Assembly: GCF_019737615.1 (NCBI RefSeq)
Contig: NZ_JAHKKS010000015.1
Span: forward strand, 20,361-84,360
Direction of reading: 5' to 3'
Length of the DNA: 64,000 bases
Source: Sphingobium xanthum
Lineage (GTDB): Bacteria > Pseudomonadota > Alphaproteobacteria > Sphingomonadales > Sphingomonadaceae
Under the pieces are notes generated by a model. That model saw nothing but the letters and a program-made list of their open reading frames with translations. It had not been told where the DNA came from and did no database searches. This document shows positions 62,728 through 64,000 of this stretch, piece after piece (within the stretch, counting starts at the first letter, position 1; the number at the start of each line of letters is the position of its first letter). A program made the translations under genes and the position numbers.

Positions 62728-63774
62728 CTATTTGCCCCAGCGCGGAGGCTGCGCACCCGGGATCGCCCGGTTGACGCGCTGCATCACCTGCATCCAGCCG
62801 GGATATTCGGAGGGCAGGGCGCTCGCCTCGTCCAGCGCGGCCAATTCCTCGTCGCTCAGCACGATGTCGCCCGCCGCCAGATTGTCGCGGAGCTGATCGA
62901 AGGTGCTGACGCCCATGATGACGCTGGTGACGCAGCGCTGGTGCAGCAGCCAGGCAAGCGCAATTTGTGCGATCGAGACGCCGTGCGCCTGCGCGATCGG
63001 GCGCATCGCGTCGATGATGTCATAGCCCTTTTCCTTGTCGACCGGCGGGAAGTCGAAGATCGATCGCCGGCCTTCGCCTTCGCCTTCGCGCGTATATTTG
63101 CCGGAGAGGAAGCCGCCGGCGAGCGGACTCCAGATCATCAGGCCGACCTCTTCGGAGAGCAGCATCGGCGCGATCTCGCGCTCCAGCCCGCGTCCGGCGA
63201 GGCTGTAATAGGCCTGCAAACTCTCGAAACGCGCCAGCGTCTCCGCCTTGGCGACGCCATGCGCCTTCATGATCTGCCAGGCCGCCCAGTTGGAGCAGCC
63301 GACATAGCGCACGAGCCCCCGCTTCACGAGATCGTCGAGCGCGCGCACCGTCTCCTCGACGGGCGTCAAAATGTCGAAACCATGGACCTGATAGAGGTCG
63401 ATATGATCGACCTGCAGGCGCTTCAGGCTGGCCTCCACCTGCTCCATGATATGGAGGCGCGAGAGGCCCATGGAATTCACCGCCGGCCCCATCCGTCCCA
63501 TCACCTTGGTCGCGATGACGACATCGCCGCGCGCAAGGCCGAGATTGCGGATCGCCTGGCCCAGCCGCTCCTCGGACGTGCCCTGGCCATAGACATTGGC
63601 CGTATCGAAGAAATTGACGCCGCCATCGACGGCCGCCTTCACCACCTCGTCCACGGCCGATTGCTCATACTGGCCGCGCCCGGTCCAGTGCGCGTCGTTG
63701 CGCCCGAAGCTCATCGCGCCGAGGCAGAATTCGGAGACGAGAAGGCCGGTCCGGCCAAGCTGGTTGTAACGCAT
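62728..63774 (-). CDS. Aldo/keto reductase (AKR)
   Basis: A 348-residue NADPH-dependent reductase with the AKR barrel. N-terminal MRYNQLGRTGLLVSEFCLGA, catalytic Asp in GGVNFFDTANVYGQGTSEER, Tyr of the DTANVYGQ motif, Lys in VVIATKVMGRMGPAVN and His in HIDLYQVHGFDILTPVEETV; the YVGCSNWAAWQI motif and the C-terminal IVLSDEELAALDEASALP fit AKR11/12-like proteins. Substrate not known. Full length. Confidence 0.92.
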   Translation of the reverse strand: MRYNQLGRTGLLVSEFCLGAMSFGRNDAHWTGRGQYEQSAVDEVVKAAVDGGVNFFDTANVYGQGTSEERLGQAIRNLGLARGDVVIATKVMGRMGPAVNSMGLSRLHIMEQVEASLKRLQVDHIDLYQVHGFDILTPVEETVRALDDLVKRGLVRYVGCSNWAAWQIMKAHGVAKAETLARFESLQAYYSLAGRGLEREIAPMLLSEEVGLMIWSPLAGGFLSGKYTREGEGEGRRSIFDFPPVDKEKGYDIIDAMRPIAQAHGVSIAQIALAWLLHQRCVTSVIMGVSTFDQLRDNLAAGDIVLSDEELAALDEASALPSEYPGWMQVMQRVNRAIPGAQPPRWGK

Positions 63775-63881
63775 GGGAGACTCCGGAGGACGCAGGGGAA
63801 GGCGGCGCCACTATGGCCAGCGCGTTGCGCGATGCAACGGGTTTGAGGCAGCGATCCGTCCGTAAAGGCCCCCTTGCGTGA

Positions 63882-64000
63882 TCAAGTCAGTTGAGCTTGT
63901 CGGGTGGAATAGAGAGGGTTTCTGATTCTGGCGTTAGCGATAGTGATGATTTTGCGCATGACGGCGGCGAGGGCGAGGCGTTTGGGTTTTCCGGCGTTGA
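63882..64000 (-). CDS. IS110-family transposase, C-terminal tail (cut by window edge)
   Basis: Reading the minus strand from the edge, the frame is open and ends at 63882: NAGKPKRLALAAVMRKIITI then ANARIRNPLYSTR. The A-G-K-P-x-x-x-x-L-A-x-x-x-M-R-K pattern is the conserved C-terminal end of IS110/IS116/IS902 transposases, where the RxLxxL helix follows. An IS of this family extends beyond the window. Confidence 0.7.
   Translation of the reverse strand, partial: NAGKPKRLALAAVMRKIITIANARIRNPLYSTRQAQLT

Overview
GC-rich chromosomal DNA of an alphaproteobacterium, most likely a Sphingomonadaceae member (Sphingomonas/Sphingobium-like). Four secreted proteins end in the PEPxxWA sorting signal typical of sphingomonads. 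DUF3297, DUF4893, DUF465, DUF3667 and TorF-type proteins are present, and the palindromic intergenic repeats are of a kind I associate with sphingomonads. The genus is not resolved. No rRNA, tRNA, CRISPR array or prophage was seen.

Layout: 1-0.9 kb, tail of an ArsR-methyltransferase fusion, then DUF465. 1.1-3.1 kb, telA operon (-). 3.5-4.9 kb, soluble transhydrogenase sthA. 5-9.1 kb, a DUF4893 lipoprotein, a methyltransferase and a KefB/YbaL-type antiporter with two small upstream genes. 9.5-16.1 kb, typA, secreted proteins, a phytochelatin-synthase-like enzyme and recF. 16.2-18.3 kb, peroxiredoxin, secreted nuclease and a PEP-CTERM protein. 18.5-22 kb, a tightly packed operon of ECF sigma factor, zinc-finger anti-sigma, subtilase, TorF-like porin and lipoprotein. 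22-32.7 kb, DUF885 peptidase-like protein, two NTF2-like proteins, class V aminotransferase, FeeM-like acyltransferase, PEP-CTERM protein and hybrid histidine kinase. 32.8-36 kb, a transferrin-binding-protein-like lipoprotein gene split by a complete IS256-family element. 36-40.7 kb, a lepA 3' remnant, phnA-like gene, lepA, a CsgG-like protein and the pnuC/NadR-kinase pair. 40.7-46.7 kb, GGDEF-EAL-PilZ protein, ferredoxin reductase and dnaN. 46.9-52.9 kb, IalB-like protein, racemase, M28 peptidase, rlmN, TSUP permease and CHRD protein. 53-56.6 kb, flavin reductase, a cytochrome b/molybdopterin oxidoreductase pair and a cyclopropane synthase. 56.6-63.8 kb, a transporter remnant, small regulators, argG, DUF3667, DUF1801 and an aldo/keto reductase. 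The tail of an IS110-type transposase touches the right edge.

Most of the window is housekeeping DNA (typA, lepA, recF, dnaN, rlmN, argG). The most interesting parts are the sigma/anti-sigma/subtilase/porin operon, whose anti-sigma ends in what looks like a protease-propeptide fold; the IS-split lipoprotein with a perfect 9-bp target duplication; a diverged ~145-bp intergenic element found twice, with its core a third time; and decayed copies of lepA and of a CorA/ZntB-like transporter. Start codons were chosen from Shine-Dalgarno matches and family N-termini, so several differ from the longest open frame; where the choice is uncertain this is stated.
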